The position numbers and the translations under genes are program-made. Below are positions 6,878 to 14,359 of a stretch of DNA of 64,000 bases, piece by piece (the first letter of the stretch is position 1; each line of letters starts with the position of its first letter). This stretch comes from Elusimicrobiota bacterium. GTDB taxonomy: Bacteria; Elusimicrobiota; Elusimicrobia; UBA1565; UBA9628. Location: assembly GCA_016212795.1 (NCBI GenBank), contig JACRDT010000007.1, forward strand, positions 1 through 64,000, read 5' to 3'. The notes below the pieces were generated by a model. That model did not search any database. It was not told where the DNA came from and was given only the letters and a program-made list of their open reading frames with translations.

Positions 6878-8788
6878 TTAGAACTTGATCCTCATGTCGC
6901 CGTACGCCAGCACGACGGGGTTGTTAGCCACGCGCATGCCGGCGCCAGCGGCGCCAGCGTTGGTGATCAAGGCGCCCGTGTTGTAGTTGTCAGCGATCAT
7001 GTTCTGGATGTACTTGCCAGGCCGGAAGCTCGCCGCGCCGGCGGCGAAGGTCACGTTGTCCGAGTGCTTCCAGGTCAGGTCGATGTCGTACTCGTCGCCG
7101 ATGTGCTTCTGTCCGCGGCCGTTGCTGTAGCCCTGGGTGTTGGCCAGGCCGTCGAAGTAGCTGCCGCCTGCCCCGGTTGCCGGCAGGTTGACGAAGCAGT
7201 CTCCGTTGATGTTGCAGGGCCGCTGCGCCGCGCCCGCGGCGAGGGAGAAGACCTGGTCGTCCGTGTTCCTCTGGAACCGGAACTGCCAGAAGGACAGGGC
7301 GACGGTCAGCTTGTTGGCGAACGCAGGCGTGGTCTTGAGGCCGAGGCCCCAGATCATCCTGTTGTTGAGGCCCACGCCGCCGACGTTGGCGGCGCCCATG
7401 TGGGTGCCGGCCGTGCGGATGCCCAGGATGCCGTCCTGGCCGTTGGCGCCGTCAATGCCGCCGGTGGCGTCTGCGGCGCCGTCAGCATTGAAGTCGTTGT
7501 ATGCCGTGCAGCCCACCGCGCCGGTCACGCACGGGATCCCTGATCCGAGGAACGCGCCGTAGCGGCCGTAGATGGTGCCGGGCCGGTAGTCGGAGTTGAT
7601 GCCCACGAAGCCTTCGTTCTTGGTGTTGCGCAGGTTGTTGCGGCCGCTGCCCCAGGCCATGTGCAGCCAGGGCGTGAAGGACGCGACATCCTCGATGTCA
7701 GCCTTGTACTCGCCGTCCAGGGTCCACGCGAAGCCCCTGTAGGACGAGTCGGGGGACTGGAGCGTGTTGGTCTGGACAGCCGGCCGACCGGAAGCCGAAC
7801 CATCGATGTTGAAGAGCAGGGCCGCGGGTCTGCGGTTCTCGCCGGCGTTCTTGGCGAAGAAGAACTTGCCGGTGAAGCCCGCGAAGTTGACCTTGCCCTT
7901 GAGGCCGTAGACGTACAGGTTGTCGTTCTGGCTGGTGGCTAGGACGTTGCCCGGATTGCCGACGTCGCCGTTGAAGCCCAGAGGGCCCGTGCCGTGGGTC
8001 AGCTGGTTGTAGACGAAGACATCGAGGTTGACGTTCTCGACGTCCTTCAAGGAGGCGACGAGGCCGCGCACGTCCACGTCATTGTTGGCTCCGCCCCTGA
8101 TGGTCGCCTGGTAGACAGGCGTGCCGACGAGCTTGGCAGCCAGGCCCGTGATGTTGAACATGGGCAGGCTCTGGATGTCCACGCGCAGCGCGTCGATGCC
8201 GGTGGTGGGAAGGCCGTACTGGGCTTTGTCGGAAGGCCCGAAGTAGATGACCGGGTCGCCTGCGTCGCCGTAGTACTGCCGGCCCAGGGTGGCATCCACG
8301 TGTCCGAACACCTTGGCGACTTTGACGAACGCCTCGTCGATGGCGACTGAGTCCACGGCGCTGCCGGTGCCGCCAAGGAACACAGCGGTCCTGCCCAGGA
8401 CGTTCTGGTAAGCGCCGTTGACGTTCTGGCCGTTGAGGTTCTGCGCCGTGTTGACGCCGCTGCCCCACACTCTGTCGTTCTTGCGCAGCGTGATCTTGGC
8501 GTGGACGTCGTCGAGCACGTCCCAGTCCATGCTGAGCAGGACTCTGGTCTGAGCCTCGTTGGCGCGGTCGTTGAAGCTCGGCCGCTCATCGTTGGCCTGG
8601 CCGGCGGCAGCTGTCTCCCTGTCGGGCTGATCAGACTGCCGCGTGGTGAAGTCCAGGATGTTCCTGGACGCTGCGGACTGGATGTCGATCTGACCACCCA
8701 GCTTGAAGTTCTTAAGGAGCTCTGCGCTGGCCATACCAGGCTGGACGAGCATGGCGATGGCGAGCACTGATCCCAGGAGCTTCTTCAT
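6878..8788 (-). CDS. Large outer-membrane beta-barrel protein, probably highly expressed
   Basis: A 636-residue protein with a textbook signal peptide (MKKLLGSVLAIAMLVQPGM, cleavage near ASA-EL at about residue 23). Long amphipathic strands follow, with many Asn/Gly/Asp loops, and the C-terminus GDMRIKF ends in the Phe used for barrel insertion. Strand sequences such as LGRQYYGDAGDPVIYFGP suggest an alginate-export/porin-like barrel that may pass small solutes. Expression looks strong: two consensus promoters in tandem, a structured leader, a perfect AAGGAGGT ribosome site 8 nt before ATG, and an efficient terminator. It may be a major outer-membrane protein of this organism. Substrate unknown. 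Confidence 0.8.
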   Translation of the reverse strand: MKKLLGSVLAIAMLVQPGMASAELLKNFKLGGQIDIQSAASRNILDFTTRQSDQPDRETAAAGQANDERPSFNDRANEAQTRVLLSMDWDVLDDVHAKITLRKNDRVWGSGVNTAQNLNGQNVNGAYQNVLGRTAVFLGGTGSAVDSVAIDEAFVKVAKVFGHVDATLGRQYYGDAGDPVIYFGPSDKAQYGLPTTGIDALRVDIQSLPMFNITGLAAKLVGTPVYQATIRGGANNDVDVRGLVASLKDVENVNLDVFVYNQLTHGTGPLGFNGDVGNPGNVLATSQNDNLYVYGLKGKVNFAGFTGKFFFAKNAGENRRPAALLFNIDGSASGRPAVQTNTLQSPDSSYRGFAWTLDGEYKADIEDVASFTPWLHMAWGSGRNNLRNTKNEGFVGINSDYRPGTIYGRYGAFLGSGIPCVTGAVGCTAYNDFNADGAADATGGIDGANGQDGILGIRTAGTHMGAANVGGVGLNNRMIWGLGLKTTPAFANKLTVALSFWQFRFQRNTDDQVFSLAAGAAQRPCNINGDCFVNLPATGAGGSYFDGLANTQGYSNGRGQKHIGDEYDIDLTWKHSDNVTFAAGAASFRPGKYIQNMIADNYNTGALITNAGAAGAGMRVANNPVVLAYGDMRIKF

Positions 8789-8956
8789 CGTTTGCTACCT
8801 CCTTGCATCTTTGGCTTGTCTTTCGCAAGCCCCGCCCGTGGCGGGGGTTTGCTGCTTCGCTAGACCCCGCAACCGGCGGGGCTCACGATCTTGCCTCTCC
8901 GGAGTCCGGACCGTCGCCCCGCTTCTCGGTGGGGCTGTCGCCGTTTCTCCGTTGAG
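8789..8956 (-). promoter_or_regulatory. Structured 5' leader of the major barrel gene
   Basis: A leader of about 165 nt containing three C/G-rich hairpins in a row (8916-8935, 8865-8881, 8828-8850). Each has a CCCCGC-type left arm and is followed by a small GCGAAGC/TTGCGAAAGACAAGC-like segment. The ribosome site AAGGAGGT lies at 8797-8804. I recognise no known riboswitch. The leader could stabilise the message or control its translation. Together with the promoters it fills the 309-bp gap between genes. Confidence 0.55.
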
Positions 8957-8962
8957 GTCGAA

Positions 8963-8992
8963 ATTCTACACAACCCCCTTATTTCGTGTCAA
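8963..8992 (-). promoter_or_regulatory. Proximal sigma-70 promoter (P2) of the barrel gene
   Basis: Minus strand: -35 TTGACA at 8987-8992, 18-nt spacer, -10 TAGAAT at 8963-8968. Expected start near 8956. Confidence 0.8.
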
Positions 8993-9039
8993 GCGATTTT
9001 TTCGGATTTGTTGCCCGGGTCCGGCCCAGGCAGGCCCTA

Positions 9040-9068
9040 TATATAGCAGGGGTTCCCGGGCCTGTCAA
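9040..9068 (-). promoter_or_regulatory. Distal sigma-70 promoter (P1) of the barrel gene
   Basis: Minus strand: -35 TTGACA at 9063-9068, 17-nt spacer, -10 TATATA at 9040-9045. It lies 76 bp upstream of P2 and about 30 bp past the end of the preceding gene. Confidence 0.75.
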
Positions 9069-9097
9069 GGGGGCGTTATTCGCCTTATGCACGACCG

Positions 9098-9760
9098 CTA
9101 GGGCTGCTTGCCCTGGAGCTTGGCCGAGGCCCAGCCCGCCCAGGCGGTCTCGGGGTACTGGAGCGAGATTCTCTGGTAGGTGGCGCGGGCCTCGGTGGCT
9201 TCCTTCAACTCCTCCTGGCAGCGCGCCAGGGAGGCGCTGACCTGGGGGGCGAGGAAGTGGTCGGGGTAGGTCTCGAGGAAGCGGCGGCTGGTGGCCGCGG
9301 CGTCGGCGAAGGCGCCGGCCGACTCCTGGGAGATGCCGATGTCGGCCAGGGCGAAGGGCTGGAGGGTCTTGGGCGTGCCGCGCTCGATGATTTTGGAGTA
9401 GGCCGTCACCGCTTCCTTATAAGAAGCTCTGCGGTAGAGGATATCCCCCTCGAACATGGCCGCGAAGCCTGAGGCGTCGGCTCCCGGGCTGTCCTTGGCG
9501 ATGTCTGCGAGCTGCTTGAGGCTTTCCTCCGCCCGGCCGCTGAAGGCGTAGGCCTGGGCCATGGAGAGCTTGTCCCAGGCGTCGGATTTGACGGCCTGGC
9601 CGCGGTAGACCAGCAGCCCGGCCGTCAGAACGGCCGCCACCAGCCCCGCGCTGGCCAAGAGCACCTTTTCCCGGTTGGCCGCCACCCAGGTGATCGTCTT
9701 CTCCACGGACTCCTGGAGCTCGTTGCGTCTGATCTGCTGTTTCGCCCACTGTTTGCCCAT
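9098..9760 (-). CDS. Single-pass membrane protein with TPR-like repeats (YfgM-like)
   Basis: A 220-residue protein. A basic cytoplasmic N-terminus of about 33 residues is followed by one transmembrane helix (VLLASAGLVAAVLTAGLLVY, about 34-53), then a helical-repeat domain with TPR-type spacing (ALADIGISQESAGAFADAA; PQVSASLARCQEELKEATEA). This is the layout of YfgM/TPR_21 proteins, ancillary to the SecYEG translocon and periplasmic chaperones in Enterobacteria. The role here is inferred from architecture. It stands alone: its upstream neighbour ends at 9770 and the tandem promoters of the next gene begin right after its stop. Confidence 0.7.
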   Translation of the reverse strand: MGKQWAKQQIRRNELQESVEKTITWVAANREKVLLASAGLVAAVLTAGLLVYRGQAVKSDAWDKLSMAQAYAFSGRAEESLKQLADIAKDSPGADASGFAAMFEGDILYRRASYKEAVTAYSKIIERGTPKTLQPFALADIGISQESAGAFADAAATSRRFLETYPDHFLAPQVSASLARCQEELKEATEARATYQRISLQYPETAWAGWASAKLQGKQP

Positions 9761-9769
9761 GGTATTTGG

Positions 9770-9991
9770 CTAGATGAACATCCGTGTGTAGGTGTCGGCC
9801 AGGCGCCAGGCCGGCTGGGGGTGGTTGAAGGCGCGGCTCGCCCCGGTCAGGAAGCTGATGACGTCGTCCACCGTCATCTTCCTGGTGGAGCGGCGCACGT
9901 TCTCCCGCATGGTCGCGAAGTCGCGGCGCAGGGACTCGGACGCGGCCGCGTCCCGCCAGCGGAGCAGCTCTTCCTCGCTAATCCCGGGCAT
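9770..9991 (-). CDS. Small hypothetical protein paired with a nucleotidyltransferase
   Basis: A 73-residue protein, MPGISEEELLRWRDAAASES then a basic helix (MRENVRRSTRKMTVDDVISF) and a C-terminal aromatic segment. It overlaps the end of the upstream nucleotidyltransferase by 14 nt, so the two are translated together. No domain recognised. The pairing suggests a small partner of the enzyme, possibly the other half of a toxin-antitoxin-like module (inference). Confidence 0.6.
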   Translation of the reverse strand: MPGISEEELLRWRDAAASESLRRDFATMRENVRRSTRKMTVDDVISFLTGASRAFNHPQPAWRLADTYTRMFI

Positions 9992-10523
9992 GGCCCTTCA
10001 TCTCCTCGAATTCCTTGTCCAGCCCGAAGAGTCTATAATATTTGGCCACCCGCTCCCAATCGAGGGTCTCCTTGTTGGCCGACGCCAGGGCCTCGATGTC
10101 GACCGCGTCCCGGGCCTTCCTCTTGGGCTCGTTGGCCATGGCCTGGACCTTGAGGCCGATGACGTCCTCGGGCCTGAGCACCCTGACGCGCCCGGTCCCC
10201 GACCAGGCCGGCTTCTCGATGGCGCAGGCCAGCATGTCCAAGGCGATGGGCCTGAAGGCGTGGATGAAGTCCACGAAGCCCCAGACCACCGTCTCCCCCT
10301 CGTACTGGGTGACATTGGCGCTCTGGAACACCTTACGGTAGCCCAGGCTCGTCATCAGCAGGTCCAGGCCGGCGAGGTCGTCCTGGTGGACCAGGAAGTC
10401 GAGATCCTTCGTGGCCCGGGCCGCTCCCAGGGCGCCCATCGCGAAGCCCCCCGCCGCGGCGTACCTGATCTTGAGGCGCTCGAAGCCCTCCAGCAGCCGC
10501 TTCAGCACGAGGTCGAAGTCCAC
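9978..10523 (-). CDS. Nucleotidyltransferase-fold protein (AbiEii/DUF6036-like)
   Basis: A 181-residue protein with the nucleotidyltransferase core: AAAGGFAMGALGAARATKD followed by LDFLVHQDD, i.e. the GG helix and the D-x-D-like acidic strand. It then has VDFIHAF as the third acidic strand and RVRVLRPEDVIGLKVQAMAN, a family signature. The GTG at 10523 is chosen because a palindromic element ending in TAA lies immediately upstream (10525-10584), leaving no good start further out. It overlaps the 73-residue gene downstream. Substrate unknown. The decayed gene at 3003-3275 is a relative. Confidence 0.75.
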   Translation of the reverse strand: MDFDLVLKRLLEGFERLKIRYAAAGGFAMGALGAARATKDLDFLVHQDDLAGLDLLMTSLGYRKVFQSANVTQYEGETVVWGFVDFIHAFRPIALDMLACAIEKPAWSGTGRVRVLRPEDVIGLKVQAMANEPKRKARDAVDIEALASANKETLDWERVAKYYRLFGLDKEFEEMKGHARD

Positions 10524-10524
10524 G

Positions 10525-10584
10525 TTACTTGCCTCCCCCCAGGGGGGAGGCAAGTAGTTGTGGGGGGCCAGAGCGCCGTTTCAT
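10525..10584 (-). repeat. Palindromic element, full-length copy with 19-codon frame
   Basis: Read on the minus strand it begins ATGAAACGGCG, runs through the hairpin TTGCCTCCCCCC/GGGGGGAGGCAA and ends AAGTAA. This gives the frame MKRRSGPPQLLASPLGGGK. Its stop is one base upstream of the GTG of the nucleotidyltransferase at 10523, so translation could be coupled. Confidence 0.75.
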
Positions 10585-10596
10585 GGGGAAAGGGTA

Positions 10597-10668
10597 TGCC
10601 CCCAGAAGGAATCGAACCTCCATCTAACGCTTAGGACGCGCTAGCTCTATCCATTGAGCTATGGGGGC
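10597..10668 (-). tRNA. tRNA-Arg (anticodon CCT)
   Basis: Complete cloverleaf on the minus strand: acceptor GCCCCCA/TGGGGGC, D arm GCTC-GAGC, anticodon stem AGCGC/GCGTT with loop GTCCTAA (anticodon CCT), T arm GGAGG-TTCGAAT-CCTTC. CCA is not encoded. It lies between a palindromic element and a small HEPN-like fragment. Confidence 0.93.
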
Positions 10669-10709
10669 CAAGGTGTTGATGATACCAAATTCCTACGCCG
10701 CCTCGGGGA

Positions 10710-10800
10710 TTACAGATTGCGGGCTTTGAGGAATCCCAGGAGGTGCTCGGCGTATATCCTGTAGTCGCGGCGGGAGCAGGCCTTCCGAAAACCAGCGGCT
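10710..10800 (-). pseudogene. Possible HEPN-like fragment
   Basis: The minus-strand frame ending at 10710 reads RRDYRIYAEHLLGFLKARNL, which resembles the N-terminus of DUF86/HEPN proteins (compare MPRDYRLYLDDILAAARNI at 4380). No start and no remainder of the domain are present. If real it is another degraded toxin gene, beside a tRNA. The similarity is short, so this is tentative. Confidence 0.3.
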
Positions 10801-10840
10801 GATCCCGGCAGACCGAGAGCCTCGGGCATGCCGACCGCCT

Positions 10841-11371
10841 TCAGTAGGAGATCAGCGAATCGACGGCGTAGCCCTTGACCTTGTCGCGGCCGTGCAGGAA
10901 GCCCAGCTCGATGAGGAACGACACCCCCACGACCCGGGCGCCGATGCGCTCGATGATCCTGAGGGCCGCGGCCGCGGTCCCCCCGGTGGCCAGCACGTCG
11001 TCGACGAGGACGACCTTGTCGCCGCGGGCGAAGGCGTCCTGGTGGGCCTCGATGGAGGCCTTGCCGTACTCCAGGTCGTAGCTCTCGCAGTGCGTGGCCC
11101 GCGGGAGCTTGCCCTTCTTCCTGATGGGCACGACCCCGGCCCCGAGCTTGAGCGCCACGCCCGCGGCCAGAAGGAACCCCCTGGACTCGATGCCGGCGAC
11201 GGCCTTGACGCCCTTGCCCTGGTAGGGGGCGGCCAGCCGGGTGATGGCGTCGTCGAAGGCCTTGGGGGCGGCCAGCAGGGGCGTGATGTCCTTGAAGATG
11301 ATCCCTTTCTGGGGGAAGTCCGGGACGTCCTTGACGAGGGACTTGAGGTCCAGTTGGGCTGTCTTGGTCAT
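10841..11371 (-). CDS. apt: Adenine phosphoribosyltransferase
   Basis: A 176-residue protein of normal length for Apt, which makes AMP from adenine and PRPP (purine salvage, cytosol). The N-terminal DVPDFPQKGIIFKDITPLL is the Apt hallmark. GIESRGFLLAAGVA and the PRPP loop VLVDDVLATGGT (residues 121-132) are intact. It begins 9 nt after the stop of the sigma-factor gene and is probably co-transcribed with it. Confidence 0.95.
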   Translation of the reverse strand: MTKTAQLDLKSLVKDVPDFPQKGIIFKDITPLLAAPKAFDDAITRLAAPYQGKGVKAVAGIESRGFLLAAGVALKLGAGVVPIRKKGKLPRATHCESYDLEYGKASIEAHQDAFARGDKVVLVDDVLATGGTAAAALRIIERIGARVVGVSFLIELGFLHGRDKVKGYAVDSLISY

Positions 11372-11380
11372 GTCGGTCGG

Positions 11381-12415
11381 CTATCTCCCTTTGCCCTTGT
11401 CCTTGGGCGGGTTGAAGAAGAGCTGGCGGGGCTTCCTCCGCACGAGCTGGGGCATGTCCTGCCGGGGGGCGGTCCTGCGGCCCTGCGGGATGATCTGGCC
11501 GAGGATGTCGGTCTTGAGCTTCGGGGTGTTCCAGCCGGGCTGGAGGTTGGGCGACCCCAAAGTGCGCCCCTCGTTGACCTCGATGAGGCCCATGCGGTTG
11601 GCCACGCGCCGAAGGCGCAGGAGCGCGCGCTCCTCGATCTGGCGGATGCGCTCGCGCGAGAGCCGCAGGCGCTTGCCGACCTCTTCGAGCGTCATGGGGG
11701 TCTGGCCGGTCAGGCCGTGGCGGAACTCGAGGATCATGCGCTCGCGCTCGCCGATCTCCTTCAGGGCCTGGTTGAGCTCGTCGTGGAGCTTGAGGACCGA
11801 GATGAGGTTCTCCGGGGACTTCTGGTCGGACTCGGAGATCATGTCCTCGACCGTGATGTTCTCGTCCTCGCTCTCGACCGGGGTCTCGAGCGAGCCGATG
11901 CCGCGGGCGGCCTCGGCGGCATCCAGCACGCCGCGCACCTGGCGGGCGGTCCAGTGCATCTTGCGGGCCATCTCGGCGAGCGTCGGGTCGCGGCCCAGCA
12001 GGGCGTGCATCTTCTCCCACTGCTTGAGCCACTTGCGCAGGGCCTCCCAGGCGTGGGGCGGGATGCGGATGGTCTTGGACTGCTCCTCGACGGCGCGCCG
12101 GATGGACTGTTCGATCCAGTAGGAGGCGTACGTCGAGAACCGGTAGCCCTTCTTGGGCTCGAACTTGTCGATGGAGTGCATCAGGCCGAGGTTGCCCTCC
12201 TCGATCAGGTCGAGGAAGTCGATGCCCTGGCGGTGGTACTTCTTGGCGATGGGGACCACCAGCCGGAGGTTGATCTCCATGATGCGGGTCTTGGCCTGCC
12301 GGTCGCCCTTCTTGGCCTTCTTCCAGAGCTCGTGGATCTCCTCGCGGCTGGCCGGGGGCAGCTTCTGGATGCTCTTGAAGTATTGGCTGATCGTGTCGGT
12401 GCTGGGCTCCACCAT
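11381..12415 (-). CDS. RNA polymerase sigma-70 family factor (RpoD/RpoS-like, group 1 or 2)
   Basis: A 344-residue sigma factor. Region 1.2 (DTISQYFKSIQKLP) starts almost at residue 6, so region 1.1 is missing. Region 2 is complete (RLVVPIAKKYHRQGIDFLDL; IEEGNLGLMHSIDKFEP; YRFSTYASYWIEQSIRRAVE), and region 3 is present. Region 4.2 (TLEEVGKRLRLSRERIRQIE) matches -35 recognition helices that read TTGACA. A basic tail of about 60 residues follows region 4 (NRMGLIEVNEGR... PKDKGKGR), unusual for the family. Without region 1.1 it looks like an alternative or stationary-phase sigma, but a housekeeping role cannot be excluded. Confidence 0.9.
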   Translation of the reverse strand: MVEPSTDTISQYFKSIQKLPPASREEIHELWKKAKKGDRQAKTRIMEINLRLVVPIAKKYHRQGIDFLDLIEEGNLGLMHSIDKFEPKKGYRFSTYASYWIEQSIRRAVEEQSKTIRIPPHAWEALRKWLKQWEKMHALLGRDPTLAEMARKMHWTARQVRGVLDAAEAARGIGSLETPVESEDENITVEDMISESDQKSPENLISVLKLHDELNQALKEIGERERMILEFRHGLTGQTPMTLEEVGKRLRLSRERIRQIEERALLRLRRVANRMGLIEVNEGRTLGSPNLQPGWNTPKLKTDILGQIIPQGRRTAPRQDMPQLVRRKPRQLFFNPPKDKGKGR

Positions 12416-12452
12416 GTGGATGCTCCTCGATAGCGCGCCTCATGGCGCGCGG

Positions 12453-12758
12453 CTAAGCTACGATGTCGAACCTCCGGGGGCCCCCGCGCGGATCGATCCG
12501 GGACGACTCCATCCTATCGACGCGCGCCTGGGCATTGCCGTTGCCGACGATCTCCTTGAAACGCTCGATGACGTCGTCAGGACCTTCCGCTTCCAGCTCG
12601 ACGCTCCCGTCCGGGAGGTTCCTGACCCATCCCGCCAAGCCGAGCCGCGCCGCGGCGTCCCGCACGAACCATCGGAATCCCACGCCCTGGACCCGGCCGC
12701 AGACGACCGCGCGCACGCGCTCGAGCTTTCCCTTCACCACTCGCGAAACCTTCGACAA
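12453..12758 (-). CDS. acyP: Acylphosphatase
   Basis: A 101-residue protein with the complete acylphosphatase fold motifs: GRVQGVGFRWFV with catalytic Arg at residue 29, and GWVRNLPDGSVE with catalytic Asn at 47. It hydrolyses acyl phosphates. The gene starts 3 bp after the 3' end of tRNA-Pro(CGG), and the sigma-factor gene follows 37 bp downstream, so it may be read from the tRNA promoter. Confidence 0.92.
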   Translation of the reverse strand: MSKVSRVVKGKLERVRAVVCGRVQGVGFRWFVRDAAARLGLAGWVRNLPDGSVELEAEGPDDVIERFKEIVGNGNAQARVDRMESSRIDPRGGPRRFDIVA

Positions 12759-12761
12759 ATC

Positions 12762-12834
12762 TCGGGGTACTCAGGCTTGAACTGAGAACCTCTCGGTCCC
12801 GAACCGAGCGCTCTGCCAATTGAGCTATACCCCG
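12762..12834 (-). tRNA. tRNA-Pro (anticodon CGG)
   Basis: Cloverleaf: acceptor CGGGGTA/TACCCCG with the C1-G72 pair typical of bacterial tRNA-Pro, D arm GCTC-GAGC, anticodon stem CTCGG/CCGAG with loop TTCGGGA, T arm CTCAG/CTGAG. No encoded CCA. A palindromic element abuts its 5' end. Confidence 0.93.
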
Positions 12835-12837
12835 CAA

Positions 12838-12894
12838 TCACTCGCCTCCCCCACGGGGAGGCGAGTAGTGAGGGGGCCGACGCCGTAGCCGTTT
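12838..12894 (-). repeat. Palindromic element between two tRNA-Pro genes
   Basis: Hairpin CTCGCCTCCCC/GGGGGAGGCGAG with the right-hand tail GCCGACGCCGTAGCCGTTT. The ATG is lost (GGAAACGG), so no mini-ORF remains in this copy. Confidence 0.65.
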
Positions 12895-12913
12895 CCCCCC
12901 CCTCAAAATCCTC

Positions 12914-12985
12914 TCGGGGACCCGGGGATCGAACCCGGAATCTCTCCCACCCCAAAGGAGCGCTCTACCATTGAGCCAGTCCCCG
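12914..12985 (-). tRNA. tRNA-Pro (anticodon GGG)
   Basis: Cloverleaf: acceptor CGGGGAC/GTCCCCG, D arm GCTC-GAGC, anticodon stem CTCCT/GGGAG with loop TTGGGGT, T arm CCGGG/CCCGG. No encoded CCA. It forms a tandem with tRNA-Pro(CGG). A perfect GCCGGCGAC/GTCGCCGGC hairpin at 12991-13012 precedes it and may terminate the upstream merR transcript. Confidence 0.93.
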
Positions 12986-13082
12986 ATGTCTGCCGGCGAC
13001 GGAGTCGCCGGCACCTAAATTGAAGTATATTCCCTAGACCTTATGCCAGATGGTCTGTGGGATTGCGATGGTTCGTCTCGTT

Positions 13083-13472
13083 TCACCTGGAAAGTTCCTC
13101 GACCAGGCTCCTGATCTCCCTCTTGACCTCCAGGAGGGTCTTGAGGAACTTGCCCGACGCGGCGGGGCTCCCTTCGCCCGCCGCGCCGAGGCCCTCCGCC
13201 GCTCCCCGGCCCGCCGCCTCGTCCAGGCCGCGGCGCGCCAGGGTCTTGCGCGCCCCGTCGAGGGTGAGGCGCTGGCGCCCGACGAGGTCCTTGATGCGCA
13301 GGATGAGCTCGATGTCGGCGCGCGTGTAGCGCCGGTGCCCGCCAGGCCTGCGTCCGGGCCTGAGGACCCCGAGGCGCGACTCCCAGTACCTCAGCGTGTG
13401 AGCGGGCACCTGGGCGATCTTGGCGATCTCGCCCATGGTGAAGAAATCCTTGTCCGGCAGGGTCGGCAGCAC
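13083..13472 (-). CDS. MerR-family transcriptional regulator
   Basis: A 129-residue protein. The N-terminal winged HTH of the MerR type reads FTMGEIAKIAQVPAHTLRYW then RPGGHRRYTRADIELILRI (residues about 11-62). It is followed by an Ala/Gly-rich linker and a C-terminal helix (FLKTLLEVKREIRSLVEEL) suited to dimerisation. It has no metal-binding cysteines, so it is closer to the HspR/MlrA-like or RacA-like group than to metal sensors. It begins 4 bp after the HU gene, at the end of a long operon. Target unknown. Confidence 0.85.
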   Translation of the reverse strand: MLPTLPDKDFFTMGEIAKIAQVPAHTLRYWESRLGVLRPGRRPGGHRRYTRADIELILRIKDLVGRQRLTLDGARKTLARRGLDEAAGRGAAEGLGAAGEGSPAASGKFLKTLLEVKREIRSLVEELSR

Positions 13473-13476
13473 GCCG

Positions 13477-13740
13477 TCAGAGGCCGAGAAGGTTCTTGGA
13501 CGCCTTGAACCGCACGCCCTTGCGCGGGGGGACGGCGACCTGCTGGCCCGTCTTGGGGTTGCGGCCGACGCGCTGCTGCCTGTGCCGGACGCGGAAGGTC
13601 CCGAAGTTGGAGATGACCACCTTCTCGTCCTTGTTGAGGGCGAGGCGGATGGTCTCGAACGTCGTCTCGACGGCCTTCGCGGCTTCCCCCTTCGTCGAAA
13701 GGACTTTGGCCACGGCTTTGATGATGTCGAGTCTGTTCAT
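13477..13740 (-). CDS. HU/IHF-family DNA-binding protein
   Basis: An 87-residue protein, near the usual 90. The DNA-binding arm signature is present: ISNFGTFRVRHRQQRVGRNP followed by KTGQQVAVPPRKGVRF, and the N-terminal helices start MNRLDIIKAVAKVL. Bends or compacts DNA. It lies between the bifunctional nuclease gene and merR. The gene product could be HU or an IHF subunit; one gene is seen here. Confidence 0.93.
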   Translation of the reverse strand: MNRLDIIKAVAKVLSTKGEAAKAVETTFETIRLALNKDEKVVISNFGTFRVRHRQQRVGRNPKTGQQVAVPPRKGVRFKASKNLLGL

Positions 13741-13774
13741 ATCGTTGCTTTGGTACGGGTACCTCCCTGGCGCT

Positions 13775-14359
13775 TCAGTTGTCGGGATCCTTCTTCTTCT
13801 CCTCGTCGTCCTTCTCGCCGCCTTCGGTCTGCTTCTTCTTGAGATCCTTGAAGATGTCCTCTGGCTTGAGGCTCTTGAGCTCCGACTTGAACTTCTTGAC
13901 CTCGTCCTCGGTGATCGGCTTGGTGAGCGTCTGGCAGCGGCTGAAGACCTTCTCCTCGACGAAGATGGGGCAGCCCGCGCGCACGGCCACGGCGATGGCG
14001 TCGGAGGGGCGCGAGTCGAGGGAGAGCGTCTGGCCGCCTTTCTTGAGGACGAGGCGGGCGTAGAATGTGTTCTCGCGGATATCGTGCACCACCACCTTCT
14101 CGACGGTATGGCCCAGGGTCGTGATCGTGGCCAGCAGCAGGTCGTGCGTCAGCGGGCGGGGCAGCACGATCCCGGAGAACCGGATGGCGATGGCTTGGCC
14201 TTCCGCGATGCCGATCCAGATCGGGAGCAGCCTGTTGCCGCCCAGCTCCTCCAGGAAGATGATGCACTCGTTGGCCGTCGTGGCCAGCGAGTAGATGCGC
14301 ACCTCGTGCTCCGGCGAGCCGGCTTCAGGGCCTTCCGGAGGGTTTTTTTCCTTGCTCAT
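13775..14359 (-). CDS. Bifunctional nuclease (DUF151) family protein
   Basis: A 194-residue protein. The DUF151 core covers about residues 20-145: VRIYSLATTANECIIFLEEL, LLPIWIGIAEGQAIA, RPLTHDLLLATI, LDSRPSDAIAVAVRAGCPIF. This matches the bacterial/plant BFN family (RNase and DNase activity reported). The C-terminal 45 residues are highly charged (KKQTEGGEKDDEEKKKD). It overlaps gpsA by an ATGA junction (14356-14359), so the two are translationally coupled. Confidence 0.88.
   Translation of the reverse strand: MSKEKNPPEGPEAGSPEHEVRIYSLATTANECIIFLEELGGNRLLPIWIGIAEGQAIAIRFSGIVLPRPLTHDLLLATITTLGHTVEKVVVHDIRENTFYARLVLKKGGQTLSLDSRPSDAIAVAVRAGCPIFVEEKVFSRCQTLTKPITEDEVKKFKSELKSLKPEDIFKDLKKKQTEGGEKDDEEKKKDPDN

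Noticed and set aside
8789..8956. A GEMM-type (c-di-GMP-I) riboswitch in the barrel leader
   Set aside because: A GCAAACC-hairpin-GG segment is only superficially similar; the conserved tetraloop/receptor and spacing are not present.
12992..13060. A tRNA-Pro promoter
   Set aside because: TATACT is present near 13022, but the -35 spacing is only 14 nt and the sequence is weak.
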